Counted from the stretch's first letter, positions 1-7,559 are shown. The stretch: 23,111 bases of DNA from Caryophanales bacterium (GCA_902362975.1 CABIYO010000041.1:1-23111); one strand, 5' to 3'. Notes: generated by a model not told the origin, from the sequence alone. Program-made: numbers and translations.

Positions 1-111
1 CCGGTCCTCGAGCAGCTTGTTGTAGATGAACCGGGCGCAGCCGATCGTCTTGATGAGGAACTCGGCCTGTACCGCCGTCGGGTGAAGCCTATATTTGTAG
101 CCTTTCAGCAT
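1..111 (-). CDS. tnpB: TnpB (IS200/IS605 OrfB) RNA-guided nuclease/transposase, N-terminal fragment cut by the window edge
   Basis: Reading leftwards from an ATG at 111 there are 37 codons open to the window edge. The encoded start, MLKGYKYRLHPT followed by a segment ending CARFIYNKLLED, is the characteristic N-terminus of the TnpB/OrfB family: a short beta strand with a KYRLxPT motif, then a helix with ARFIYN. TnpB proteins are RuvC-like nucleases guided by an RNA made from the element's right end, and they are carried by IS605- or IS1341-type elements. A GGAGG ribosome site lies just upstream of the ATG. The catalytic part is outside the window, so whether the gene is intact cannot be judged. 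No tnpA is visible on this side. The structured repeat at 241 lies upstream of its 5' end. Family assignment is firm; the element type is not. Confidence 0.88.
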   Translation of the reverse strand, partial: MLKGYKYRLHPTAVQAEFLIKTIGCARFIYNKLLEDR

Positions 112-240
112 GTCCGTCCCTCCTCCCTACAGAAGATTATGATATATCCTCCTCGTCCGATACCCGCGAAGGGGGAGGGAGAATCTGACGGAATCGCGAA
201 CTTTTGTTCGTCATATCTGTCACAGGGGGGAAAGACGTTT

Positions 241-326
241 GGATCGGGCGATTCATCTCCCACCTACGCCGGGCTTCGCCCCGAGACGCTTAGAGGAGGG
301 AGAATTCTCGCCTGATTTAGTTAAAA
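241..326 (+). repeat. Structured IS605-type end/omega-RNA-like repeat, copy 1
   Basis: About 86 bases recur almost exactly at 7418-7504 in the same orientation. The differences I see are one substitution at the fourth base and one extra T in a T run near the right end. The unit folds on itself: CTCCC near the left pairs with GGGAG near the right, and an internal GGGC-TTC-GCCC hairpin sits between them. This is the type of imperfect palindrome found at IS200/IS605 ends and in TnpB guide RNA scaffolds. This copy lies about 130 bases upstream of the divergent tnpB start at 111. A smaller hairpin, CGAAC-TTTT-GTTCG, lies at 197-210. Whether this is the left end of that element or a leftover right end of another is not decided by the sequence here. 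Confidence 0.7.
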
Positions 327-384
327 GAAGAGCTTCAAAACGTTCTAAATGTTGGGATTTTGTGACCGCGATGATTATTATAAA

Positions 385-933
385 TCACTTTTGAATGTGA
401 CTCATATATTCAGACACAGGAGATATTTCAATTCCCAGAGCTTTATTGATAATCGTCAAGGCACTTTCGTGACGTTTTGATGTTTCTGCCGCCACACAAT
501 CACGAGGTACATATATATTATAGTCACGCATATATGCATCATTTGCAGAAAAGAGGATACAAATATCCGTCGCGACTCCGGTTAAAATCAATTTCGTCAC
601 GTTTAACTGACGAAGTAAAATATCTAACTGAGTTCCAAAGAAAGTGGAGTGCCTTGGTTTTATAATAAAATACTCTTCATCTTCCGGTTCGATTTGCGAG
701 GCAATATGTTCACCCTTAGAAGCTTTTACATACTCAATGATGTCTTCCGTGCTATCTTTCCATTGTCCGAAGTTATCATTACAATAAATGACGGGCAAGT
801 CCAACTCTTTAAAATGCTTTTTAAGCTTGAGAATCGGTTCAACAATCGCTTCCGTCTGTTTACGTAACATGTCGCCACCTTCAAAATCAAAATCATTGAA
901 CAAATCAATAATGAGTAATGCCGTCTTAGACAT
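385..933 (-). CDS. Isochorismatase-family cysteine hydrolase
   Basis: 182 residues, the normal length for a single-domain isochorismatase-like hydrolase (the nicotinamidase, pyrazinamidase and ureidoacrylate amidohydrolase group). The catalytic triad can be placed: Asp10 in LLIIDLFNDF, Lys92 in IIKPRHSTFF, and Cys125 in GVATDICILF, with the preceding Val-Ala probably forming the family's cis peptide bond. The exact substrate cannot be read from this. It is a soluble cytoplasmic protein with no signal peptide. The ATG at 933 has an AAGGAGG site 7 bases upstream. The gene is visibly more AT-rich than the neighbouring ABC transporter genes, as is the alcohol dehydrogenase at 20320, which may mean recent acquisition. 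It follows the ABC transporter genes on the same strand after a 65-base gap, so co-transcription is possible. Confidence 0.88.
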   Translation of the reverse strand: MSKTALLIIDLFNDFDFEGGDMLRKQTEAIVEPILKLKKHFKELDLPVIYCNDNFGQWKDSTEDIIEYVKASKGEHIASQIEPEDEEYFIIKPRHSTFFGTQLDILLRQLNVTKLILTGVATDICILFSANDAYMRDYNIYVPRDCVAAETSKRHESALTIINKALGIEISPVSEYMSHIQK

Positions 934-998
934 AGAAATACCTCCTTACTATAAAACTCCTATAGCAAAGAGGTACCACTTTTTCATTTGAAGTATGC

Positions 999-1736
999 TT
1001 ATTCCGCGAACGTTTTACTGCGGAACATAAATGCCGTGATGAGATAGAAGGCGATGATATGAAGGGCGACATAGAAAATCGAGAAGCCCATCGTAGCGTC
1101 CATCGCTTTCATAAACTCTGGGTTGACGTCATAGATGGAAAGGTCTGTATGCAAGAAGACAATCCATTTCGCAAGCTCAGGTTTCCAAGCAACGAGAAGA
1201 CCGCCGATGATACTTGAGGCGAAGTTTGCGAGTACCGTGAAACCGATGACGACGCCGACCGACTTGAAGACGACCGAGAACATGAGCGTCAAGAAGATGA
1301 TGAAGATCGGTCCGCTCACACTGATGAGGATCGGACGGACGACATCCCATGTGACAGAGCCGTCTAACGTGAGTGAGAACCCGAACGCGACGACCAAGAT
1401 AAAGACGAATTGGAGCAACATGACGAGGACGGCCATCACGAGCTTTGACAACAAGATGCGGTCGCGCGAGTACGGGCTCATCAACAGGTGTTTCAACGTA
1501 TCAAATTTCAATTCGTTCCCGACCATCTCGGCCGTAAAGACAATCGTAAAGATACTCAAGAAGGCGATGGCGCCCATCGTTGAGAATTCAAAGAACGATG
1601 CCGCTTCTGGTGTCCCTTCACCACTGGCCAATACAGCATATACGATGAGGATGATTGCCGTATACACGCCTAAGGCGACGTATGGTTTAATCGTACGACG
1701 CCATTTCATCCATTCATTGCTGAGTAATGAACGCAT
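999..1736 (-). CDS. ABC-2 type transporter permease
   Basis: 245 residues with about six hydrophobic segments: near residues 18-38, 50-70 and 100-125, then three more to the C-terminus. It begins with a short basic cytoplasmic stretch (MRSLLSNEWMKWRR) typical of BcrB/NatB-like ABC-2 permeases, whose N-terminus often carries an LxxEWxK motif. It would form the membrane half of the exporter with the ATPase encoded just upstream. Its start codon lies inside the end of the ATPase gene (23-base overlap), so the two are translationally coupled. An AGGAGG-like site lies just before the ATG. The substrate is unknown; relatives act in bacitracin or lantibiotic self-protection, sodium export or stress responses. 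Confidence 0.85.
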   Translation of the reverse strand: MRSLLSNEWMKWRRTIKPYVALGVYTAIILIVYAVLASGEGTPEAASFFEFSTMGAIAFLSIFTIVFTAEMVGNELKFDTLKHLLMSPYSRDRILLSKLVMAVLVMLLQFVFILVVAFGFSLTLDGSVTWDVVRPILISVSGPIFIIFLTLMFSVVFKSVGVVIGFTVLANFASSIIGGLLVAWKPELAKWIVFLHTDLSIYDVNPEFMKAMDATMGFSIFYVALHIIAFYLITAFMFRSKTFAE

Positions 1737-2646
1737 TGTTCGTACCTCCTTCTTTTTTCGTCAATTTCAAGAATTGTTCTTCGAGCGACTCGTGTTTCAT
1801 ACCAATTTGATAGACGGCGATATCGCGCTCGATTAATTGTTTCAGTAAGACCGGAATGTCCGTCTCTTGACGCGGTACGATAAACGACTCGGCAGACTGC
1901 TGGACGATTTTCACATCATCGAAGGCGAGTGCTGCGACGTCAAGCGCCTCGTTCATCTGCTCCTTGGCAACTTTACAGAGGATGACGCTGTCAGCCTTCG
2001 TCTGTCCGTCTTCCACTGACTTGATTTGTCCTTGGTCAATGATTGCGAAACGGTCGGTGATCAATTCCATCTCGCTCAGTAAATGGCTCGAGATAAGGAT
2101 GGCGATTCCGCGGTGGTCAGCAAGGTGGCGTAAGTAATTTCGAAGGTCGGCGATCCCGGCTGGGTCAAGACCGTTCGTAGGCTCGTCTAAGATGAGCACT
2201 TTTGGGTTATGCAACAGGGCACGGGCAATCCCGAGGCGCTGTTTCATCCCGAGTGAGTACTGTTTGACTTTCATATCGAGCTTTCCGTCGAGTCCGACGA
2301 GGGCACCGAGTGCATTCAATTCGACTTTTTTCAAGTTTGGAATCAAGTTCATCGCATGAATCAAGTTTTCCCGGCCCGTCAAGTACGGATAGAATGCAGG
2401 ATTCTCGACGATGGCCCCGATTCGGCTGAGCGCTTCTTGTCGGTTGTTCGCTACGTCATACCCATCGACCGTCACGGTCCCGTGTGTCGCAGGCATGAGG
2501 CCTGTGATGATTCGAATGGTGGTCGTCTTCCCGGCGCCGTTCGGTCCGAGAAATCCGAAAATTTCTCCTGGAACGACGTCAAAGCTGACATTCGTCAATA
2601 CCGTTGCTTTTCCCATTTTTTTATGGATATTTTGTACGGATAACAT
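1714..2646 (-). CDS. ABC transporter ATP-binding protein, BcrA/CcmA type
   Basis: 310 residues. The nucleotide-binding domain fills about residues 1-220: Walker A GPNGAGKTT at 34-42, signature SLGMKQRLGIARAL from 131, Walker B LILDEPTNGLDP from 151, and the switch histidine at 188 in ILISSHLLSEME. The SLGMKQR form of the signature and the roughly 90-residue C-terminal extension are typical of the BcrA/drug-export group that pairs with ABC-2 permeases. It energises export through the permease encoded immediately downstream, with overlapping reading frames. The gene is divergent from odhA across a 337-base region holding several inverted repeats. A 5-base inverted repeat GTGTA/TACAC lies 31 bases upstream of the start and resembles half-sites used by YtrA-type GntR repressors, but no such regulator is encoded here. 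Confidence 0.9.
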   Translation of the reverse strand: MLSVQNIHKKMGKATVLTNVSFDVVPGEIFGFLGPNGAGKTTTIRIITGLMPATHGTVTVDGYDVANNRQEALSRIGAIVENPAFYPYLTGRENLIHAMNLIPNLKKVELNALGALVGLDGKLDMKVKQYSLGMKQRLGIARALLHNPKVLILDEPTNGLDPAGIADLRNYLRHLADHRGIAILISSHLLSEMELITDRFAIIDQGQIKSVEDGQTKADSVILCKVAKEQMNEALDVAALAFDDVKIVQQSAESFIVPRQETDIPVLLKQLIERDIAVYQIGMKHESLEEQFLKLTKKEGGTNNAFITQQ

Positions 2647-2677
2647 GTGGTCACCTAGCTTTCTGTTAAGAGTGATA

Positions 2678-2692
2678 GTGTAATGCCTACAC
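2678..2692. promoter_or_regulatory. Short inverted repeat GTGTA-N5-TACAC upstream of the ABC transporter
   Basis: The arms GTGTA (2678-2682) and TACAC (2688-2692) are perfectly complementary with a 5-base spacer. On the minus strand the right part of the element supplies a TACACT that could act as a -10 box, but no good -35 is seen at the right distance. GntR-family YtrA-type repressors of BcrAB-like transporters are known to bind similar half-sites with a wider spacer. With only 5-base arms, chance is a real alternative. Confidence 0.25.
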
Positions 2693-2762
2693 CCCCTATT
2701 ACGGAGCTATTTGAAATAAGGTTTCATCTTTTTTTGAATTTTTTGAAATGAAGGCATCAAGA

Positions 2763-2812
2763 CACAATTTATCGATAAGCAAAACTTATCGAAATAGTAT
2801 GGACGAATTGTG
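2763..2812. repeat. Nested inverted repeats between the ABC transporter and odhA
   Basis: An inner hairpin TCGATAAG-CAAAA-CTTATCGA (2772-2792) has perfect 8-base arms. It sits within an outer pair CACAATT (2763-2769) and AATTGTG (2806-2812). No T run follows on either strand, so it is not a terminator. It is better placed as an operator or promoter-proximal structure in this divergent region. No known regulator consensus was matched. Confidence 0.4.
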
Positions 2813-2882
2813 AATTTGTAAGGGTCTTTCTGCGACGAAAGGTGTAGTATGAAGTTGAGCGTAAGAGGCAGGATTTGGCTTT

Positions 2883-2909
2883 GTTCACCACGGCAGGAGA
2901 AGGGTGAAC
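2883..2909. promoter_or_regulatory. Inverted repeat overlapping the odhA -35 region
   Basis: GTTCACC (2883-2889) and GGTGAAC (2903-2909) are perfect 7-base arms, 13 bases apart. The right arm contains the proposed -35 hexamer GTGAAC, so a protein bound here would control access to the odhA promoter. The regulator is not identified. Confidence 0.4.
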
Positions 2910-2932
2910 TGCTTCGGGCTACATGTTAAAAT
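2904..2932 (+). promoter_or_regulatory. Sigma-A-type promoter of odhAB
   Basis: A -35-like GTGAAC at 2904-2909 and a -10 TAAAAT at 2927-2932 are separated by 17 bases. The start codon of odhA is 51 bases past the -10. The weak -35 fits a promoter that is modulated by regulators. The cre box at 2931 begins inside the -10. Confidence 0.5.
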
Positions 2933-2945
2933 GAAAGCGTTCACA
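2931..2945 (+). promoter_or_regulatory. cre box (CcpA binding site) at the odhA promoter
   Basis: The 15-base site ATGAAAGCGTTCACA satisfies every fixed position of the catabolite-responsive element consensus WTGNAANCGNWNNCW. It starts in the -10 box and would cover the transcription start, a position where CcpA represses in Bacillus. This predicts glucose repression of 2-oxoglutarate dehydrogenase synthesis. Confidence 0.7.
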
Positions 2946-2983
2946 GATTGGACGTTTAGGAATAGATAAGGGGGATTTATTCA

Positions 2984-5839
2984 ATGGGAGAGTCGTCGAA
3001 TGTTCACGAGAAATCGCAAGCATTTTATGGACCTAACTTAGGCTACATCATTGAACTGTACGAACAATATTTGGAAGACCCATCATCGGTCGATGAAGAA
3101 ACGCGTCGATATTTTGACGAATTTGGGGCACCGGAAACGTCGTCACCGACAGAAGTGTCGGTCGCGGGTCCATCGTTTGATTTAGAGAAGGTCGTCTCGG
3201 CGACACGGCTCATCAACGACATCCGTGCTTTCGGTCATAAAGCAGCTGATATTTATCCACTAAAAGACCACCCGCGTGAGCAGGAGCTATTCGAACTGTC
3301 GCGCTATGATTTGACAGAAGAAGACTTAAAACAAATTCCGGCCCGCCTTTTATCAGACGATGCACCAAAACCAAACGCAAGCGCCTTAGAACTATTCCGT
3401 CACTTGCTTGACGTTTATACAGGAACGGTCGCTATCGAACTCCGTCACTTAGATGACATGGAAGAGAAAAAGTGGATTCGCCGTCAAGTCGAACAAGGGG
3501 CGTTACAGCAAACCTTCTCAAAAGAAGAAAAAATCGAATTGTTCAAACGTCTTGCGGAAACGGAATTGTTTGAATCATTCCTTCATAAAACATACGTCGG
3601 ACAAAAACGCTTCTCAATCGAAGGATTGGATGCGATGGTGCCACTCCTCGATGCGATGATCGGAGGCCTCATTTCGAGCGGTTCGGAACATATCAACATC
3701 GGGATGGCCCACCGTGGACGTTTGAACGTACTTGCCCATGTTCTCGGCAAACCGTACGAGATGATTTTTGCGGAGTTCCAACACGCGCCGAACAAAGAAT
3801 TGATTCCATCTGAAGGGTCAATCGGCATCAACTTCGGTTGGTCAGGCGATGTGAAATATCACCTCGGTCTTGACCGGAAAGTGGTCGAACAACAAAAAGA
3901 AGTCCGTCTCAACTTGGCGAACAACCCGAGTCACCTCGAGTTCGTCGGGCCGGTCGTCGAAGGATATACACGTGCCGCACAGGATGACCGTTCTGAAAAA
4001 GGACCGGCTGTACAGCACGACGATTTGGCAGCCTCAATCTTGATCCACGGAGATGCGGCCTTCCCAGGACAAGGCATCGTCGCGGAGACACTCAACATGA
4101 CGAACTTGACGGGTTACCGTACAGGTGGGACGATTCACGTCATCGCCAACAACACAATCGGTTTCACAACGGACCCAAACGATTCACGCTCGACGCGTTA
4201 TGCAAGTGATATCGCCAAAGGCTACGAGATTCCAGTCTTCCATGTCAATGCGGATGATCCGGAGGCATGTGTTGCCGTCGCGAAGTTGATTAGTGAGTAT
4301 CGTGCCAAGTTCCATAAAGATATCTTGGTCGACTTGATCGGGTACCGTCGTTACGGTCACAATGAAATGGACGAACCGATGAACACGAACCCGATCCTTT
4401 ACAAAGTCATCAAAGGACACCAGTCTGTCCGTCACGTCTATGCTGCACGGCTTGAAGAAGAAGGCATCATGACGAAAGATGAGAAAGCGCAAATCGAACA
4501 ACAAATCGAACAGGCCTTGAAGGCAGCACGTGATCTCGTTCCTTCTGAAGAAGAAGATGCAGATATCGTGTTACCGGATGCGGTCCATAAAGGATTCCCG
4601 AAAGTCGACACGAGCGTTGAACGGGAATTCCTCACGCAATTGAACGAAGAGTTACTGAACTGGCCGGAAGGATTTGGTGTTTTCCATAAGCTGCAAAAAG
4701 TGCTCGACCGTCGCCGTGATGCGTTCAGCGAAGGTGGGAAAATTGACTGGGGTCATGCGGAAACGCTCGCCTTTGCGTCGATTCTTTCAGATGGCACACC
4801 GATCCGCTTGAGCGGTCAAGATTCAGAGCGTGGAACGTTCGCCCAACGGAACATCATGTTGAACGATGTCGAGTCAGGTAAAAAATTCTCGCCACTCCAT
4901 GAGTTGTCGACGGCAAAAGCATCATTCTCGGTCTATAATAGCCCGCTCTCAGAAGGTTCCGTGCTTGGATTTGAATATGGCTACAACGTATTCGCACAAG
5001 ATACACTCGTCCTGTGGGAAGCGCAATACGGTGACTTCGCGAACTCGGCACAAGTCATGTTCGACCAGTTCATCTCGGCGGGACGCGCGAAGTGGGGTCA
5101 AAAATCAGGCCTCGTCATGCTCTTGCCGCACGGTTACGAAGGACAAGGACCTGAGCACTCAAGTGCTCGTATGGAACGTTACTTGACACTTGCCGGGGAG
5201 AAAAACTGGACAGTTGCAAACCTTTCATCTGCGGCACAATACTTCCATATTCTTCGTCGTCAAGCAGAGATGCTCGGAAAAGAAGAGATTCGTCCGATGA
5301 TCATCATGACACCGAAGAGTCTGCTTCGTCACCCGCTCGCCACGTCATCCGTCGAGGCGTTCACGGAAGAGAGCTTCAAGCCGATTGTCGAACAGCCAGG
5401 TCTCGGGGAGAACACTGAGAAAGTCGAACGTCTCGTTTTCTGTACAGGAAAAATGGCGATCGACCTCGCGGAAGCGGTCGGCAAGCAAGAAGAGTCACTC
5501 GACTTCTTGCATATCGTCCGGGTCGAAGAAATCTATCCGTTCCCAGTTCGTGAGATTCGTGACGTCATCAGCCGTTATCCGAACGCGCGTGAAATCGTCT
5601 GGGTTCAAGAAGAACCGAAAAACATGGGGGCTTGGACATATATCGAGCCTCGTTTAGAAGCGGTCACAACGAACCGACTCGATGTCCGTTATATCGGCCG
5701 TCGCCGTCGTTCGAGTCCGGCTGAAGGAAATCCGACAGCTCATAAACAAGAACAAGCACGCATCATCCGTGAAGCACTATCTCGTGACGTCGTCTCGAGC
5801 GGTGCAGGCACGAGCACATATCAAAAAGATCGTAAATAA
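2984..5839 (+). CDS. odhA: 2-oxoglutarate dehydrogenase E1 component (thiamine diphosphate dependent)
   Basis: 951 residues, close to the usual length of bacterial E1o. It decarboxylates 2-oxoglutarate and passes the succinyl group to the lipoyl arm of OdhB in the TCA cycle. The N-terminal E1o segment (LYEQYLEDPSSVDEE, about residues 26-40) is the family's E2-contact region. The thiamine diphosphate/Mg motif runs from Gly356-Asp357 (HGDAAFPGQG) to Asn389-Asn390 (NNTIGFTTD). A transketolase-like pyrimidine domain begins near residue 590, and its HGYEGQGPEHSSARMERYL stretch is typical of E1o. The ATG at 2984 has an AAGGGGG site. odhB follows after 18 bases. No dihydrolipoamide dehydrogenase gene is adjacent; in Bacillus E3 is shared from the pyruvate dehydrogenase operon. 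Control is likely by CcpA through the cre box at 2931. Confidence 0.97.
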   Translation: MGESSNVHEKSQAFYGPNLGYIIELYEQYLEDPSSVDEETRRYFDEFGAPETSSPTEVSVAGPSFDLEKVVSATRLINDIRAFGHKAADIYPLKDHPREQELFELSRYDLTEEDLKQIPARLLSDDAPKPNASALELFRHLLDVYTGTVAIELRHLDDMEEKKWIRRQVEQGALQQTFSKEEKIELFKRLAETELFESFLHKTYVGQKRFSIEGLDAMVPLLDAMIGGLISSGSEHINIGMAHRGRLNVLAHVLGKPYEMIFAEFQHAPNKELIPSEGSIGINFGWSGDVKYHLGLDRKVVEQQKEVRLNLANNPSHLEFVGPVVEGYTRAAQDDRSEKGPAVQHDDLAASILIHGDAAFPGQGIVAETLNMTNLTGYRTGGTIHVIANNTIGFTTDPNDSRSTRYASDIAKGYEIPVFHVNADDPEACVAVAKLISEYRAKFHKDILVDLIGYRRYGHNEMDEPMNTNPILYKVIKGHQSVRHVYAARLEEEGIMTKDEKAQIEQQIEQALKAARDLVPSEEEDADIVLPDAVHKGFPKVDTSVEREFLTQLNEELLNWPEGFGVFHKLQKVLDRRRDAFSEGGKIDWGHAETLAFASILSDGTPIRLSGQDSERGTFAQRNIMLNDVESGKKFSPLHELSTAKASFSVYNSPLSEGSVLGFEYGYNVFAQDTLVLWEAQYGDFANSAQVMFDQFISAGRAKWGQKSGLVMLLPHGYEGQGPEHSSARMERYLTLAGEKNWTVANLSSAAQYFHILRRQAEMLGKEEIRPMIIMTPKSLLRHPLATSSVEAFTEESFKPIVEQPGLGENTEKVERLVFCTGKMAIDLAEAVGKQEESLDFLHIVRVEEIYPFPVREIRDVISRYPNAREIVWVQEEPKNMGAWTYIEPRLEAVTTNRLDVRYIGRRRRSSPAEGNPTAHKQEQARIIREALSRDVVSSGAGTSTYQKDRK

Positions 5840-5857
5840 GTTAAGGGGGAACTCATT

Positions 5858-7132
5858 GTGATCGAAATCAAAGTACCGGAGTTAGCAGAGTCCATTACGG
5901 AAGGAACGGTCGCGACATGGCTCAAACAGCCAGGCGACCATGTCGAAAAAGGGGAAGCCATCGTCGAGCTCGAGACAGATAAAGTCAATATCGAAGTCCC
6001 AGCTGACGAAGCGGGTGTGTTAGAAGAGCAACTTGCTGGAGAAGGGGACACGGTTCAAGTCGGTGAAGTCATCGCACGTCTCAGTTCAGGTTCAGGTGGT
6101 GGTACGGCTGTCGCGACGAAGACGAAGACGGAAAACGCGACGGAAACGATGACAAAAGCACCGACTGAGAAAAAGACGGAGTCTGTTGAAGAAGGCAAGA
6201 AAGTTGAGAAACGGGAAGAACACGTTGCGAGCCCTGGAAAAGGACCAATCGCGACACCGGCTGCACGTAAACTCGCTCGTGAGAAAGGCATCGATCTCTC
6301 AGCCGTTCAAACGAATGATCCAATCGGGCGCATCAACGTCCATGATGTATCGAGACATGAAGAGAAACCGGCTGTGAAAGAGCAGAAACCAGCGGCAGCA
6401 GCACCGGCACCACAACCAGCTGCAAGTGGAAAAGAAGAAGAGCGCATCAAAATGACACGTCGCCGTCAGACGATCGCGAACCGTCTCGTTGAAGTGCAAC
6501 AGACAGCAGCGATGCTCACGACGTTCAATGAAATCGACATGTCTGCGGTCATGGCACTTCGTAAACGTCGCCAAGAGAAGTTCGTGAAAGACAACGATGT
6601 CAAACTCGGCTTCATGTCATTCTTCACGAAAGCAGCAGTGGCGGCTCTCAAGCGGATGCCTTACTTGAACGCTGAAATCCAAGGTAATGAAATCGTCTTG
6701 AAGAAATATTATGACATCGGAATTGCCGTTTCGGCTCCAGATGGTCTCGTTGTTCCGGTCGTTCGTGAAGCGGACCGCAAAAACTTCGGAGAGATCGAGA
6801 AAGACATCCTTCACCTCGCAGACAAAGCGCGTAACAACAAGCTCGGGTTGAGTGATTTGACAGGTGGTACGTTCACGATCACAAACGGTGGCGTGTTCGG
6901 TTCACTCCTCTCGACACCAATCTTGAACGGACCGCAAGTCGCTATTCTTGGGATGCACTCGATTCAACTCCGTCCAGTCGCAATCGATGCGGATACAATG
7001 GAGAACCGTCCGATGATGTACGTGGCACTCTCGTATGACCACCGAATCGTAGATGGTCGTGAGGCTGTAACATTCCTCAAGCACATTAAAGACATGATTG
7101 AGGATCCAGAACAATTATTGTTCGAAGCATAA
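5858..7132 (+). CDS. odhB: Dihydrolipoyllysine-residue succinyltransferase (E2 of 2-oxoglutarate dehydrogenase)
   Basis: 424 residues with one lipoyl domain (about 1-77; lipoylated Lys42 in ETDKVNIEV), a Lys/Glu/Thr-rich linker, a peripheral subunit-binding domain (about 128-164, GPIATPAARKLAREKG), an Ala/Pro linker (about 170-190), and the catalytic acyltransferase core (about 195-424) with the active-site motif DHRIVDG at 394-400 (His395, Asp399). It transfers succinyl groups to CoA and forms the core of the complex. The start is GTG at 5858 behind AAGGGGG; this start gives the canonical IEIKVPELAESI beginning. It is the second gene of the odhAB operon, and a strong terminator follows 10 bases after the stop. 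Confidence 0.97.
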   Translation: MIEIKVPELAESITEGTVATWLKQPGDHVEKGEAIVELETDKVNIEVPADEAGVLEEQLAGEGDTVQVGEVIARLSSGSGGGTAVATKTKTENATETMTKAPTEKKTESVEEGKKVEKREEHVASPGKGPIATPAARKLAREKGIDLSAVQTNDPIGRINVHDVSRHEEKPAVKEQKPAAAAPAPQPAASGKEEERIKMTRRRQTIANRLVEVQQTAAMLTTFNEIDMSAVMALRKRRQEKFVKDNDVKLGFMSFFTKAAVAALKRMPYLNAEIQGNEIVLKKYYDIGIAVSAPDGLVVPVVREADRKNFGEIEKDILHLADKARNNKLGLSDLTGGTFTITNGGVFGSLLSTPILNGPQVAILGMHSIQLRPVAIDADTMENRPMMYVALSYDHRIVDGREAVTFLKHIKDMIEDPEQLLFEA

Positions 7133-7141
7133 GAAGAGAAG

Positions 7142-7175
7142 GTACTCGCTCCTATTTAGGGGTGGGTGCTTTTTT
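7142..7175 (+). terminator. Rho-independent terminator of odhAB
   Basis: A 12-base stem (7142-7153 with 7158-7169, several G-U pairs) with loop ATTT is followed by six T residues. It lies 10 bases after the odhB stop codon. Confidence 0.85.
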
Positions 7176-7234
7176 ACGTCAGGTTTTAGAAAAACCCTTA
7201 TTATAGTTTTTTTGTTGAGTAAAAATATATATGA

Positions 7235-7402
7235 TGGAAATCAACGAGAAAAGAGGATCTCGTCGACGCGATGCATCTGATGACCCATCAATAAATGTTG
7301 GCGACAGAAAAAGCGGGTGCCATCCCGATGACGCATGGGAATTTGAAAGAGGTTCGTGACTATTTGGAGTTGTTGCGTGACAAGAATAAAATCAAAAACT
7401 AG
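7235..7402 (+). pseudogene. Possible gene remnant in the accessory gap after odhB
   Basis: One frame reads KEDLVDAMHLMTHQ, then a TAA at 7292, then continues directly in the same frame with MLATEKAGAIPMTHGN and a helix-like tail ending LLRDKNKIKN and TAG at 7400-7402. No ribosome site precedes the ATG at 7295. It therefore looks more like the C-terminal part of a decayed gene interrupted by a stop than a real small gene. I do not recognise the family. It sits between the odhAB terminator and repeat copy 2, in a region (7176-7550) where I see no other gene. Confidence 0.3.
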
Positions 7403-7417
7403 GGAGAGAAAACTGTT

Positions 7418-7504
7418 GGACCGGGCGATTCATCTCCCACCTACGCCGGGCTTCGCCCCGAGACGCTTAGAGGAGGGAGAATTCTCGCCTGATTTTAGTT
7501 AAAA
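7418..7504 (+). repeat. Structured IS605-type end/omega-RNA-like repeat, solitary copy 2
   Basis: Nearly identical to 241-326 over about 86 bases, with the same imperfect CTCCC/GGGAG palindrome and inner GGGC-TTC-GCCC hairpin. No tnpA or tnpB lies beside it. It is therefore a solo end, a small PATE/MITE-like non-autonomous derivative, or a scar of a lost element. It ends about 50 bases before the likely bdbD -10 box. Confidence 0.7.
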
Positions 7505-7553
7505 AGAATTATGAAAAACGAGTCGATATCATGATAGGAGCAAGAGCTTCCGC

Positions 7554-7559
7554 TATAAT
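7554..7559 (+). promoter_or_regulatory. -10 box TATAAT of the bdbD operon
   Basis: A perfect TATAAT lies 35 bases upstream of the bdbD ATG. No good -35 is seen 16-18 bases upstream (the best is TGATAG at 7532), so the promoter may be weak or activator dependent. Confidence 0.45.

Noticed and set aside
82..315. A 77-codon plus-strand open frame across the left repeat
   Set aside because: It overlaps tnpB and the structured repeat and has repeat-derived low-complexity coding; the composition does not look like a protein.
1135..1836. A 233-codon plus-strand open frame opposite the ABC permease
   Set aside because: It lies wholly antisense to well-supported ABC transporter genes, has Thr/Met/Lys-rich shadow composition, no ribosome site and no family motif.
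2763..2812. The nested inverted repeat as a riboswitch or terminator for odhA
   Set aside because: There is no T run after it and it lies upstream of the odhA -10, so it would not be in the odhA transcript.
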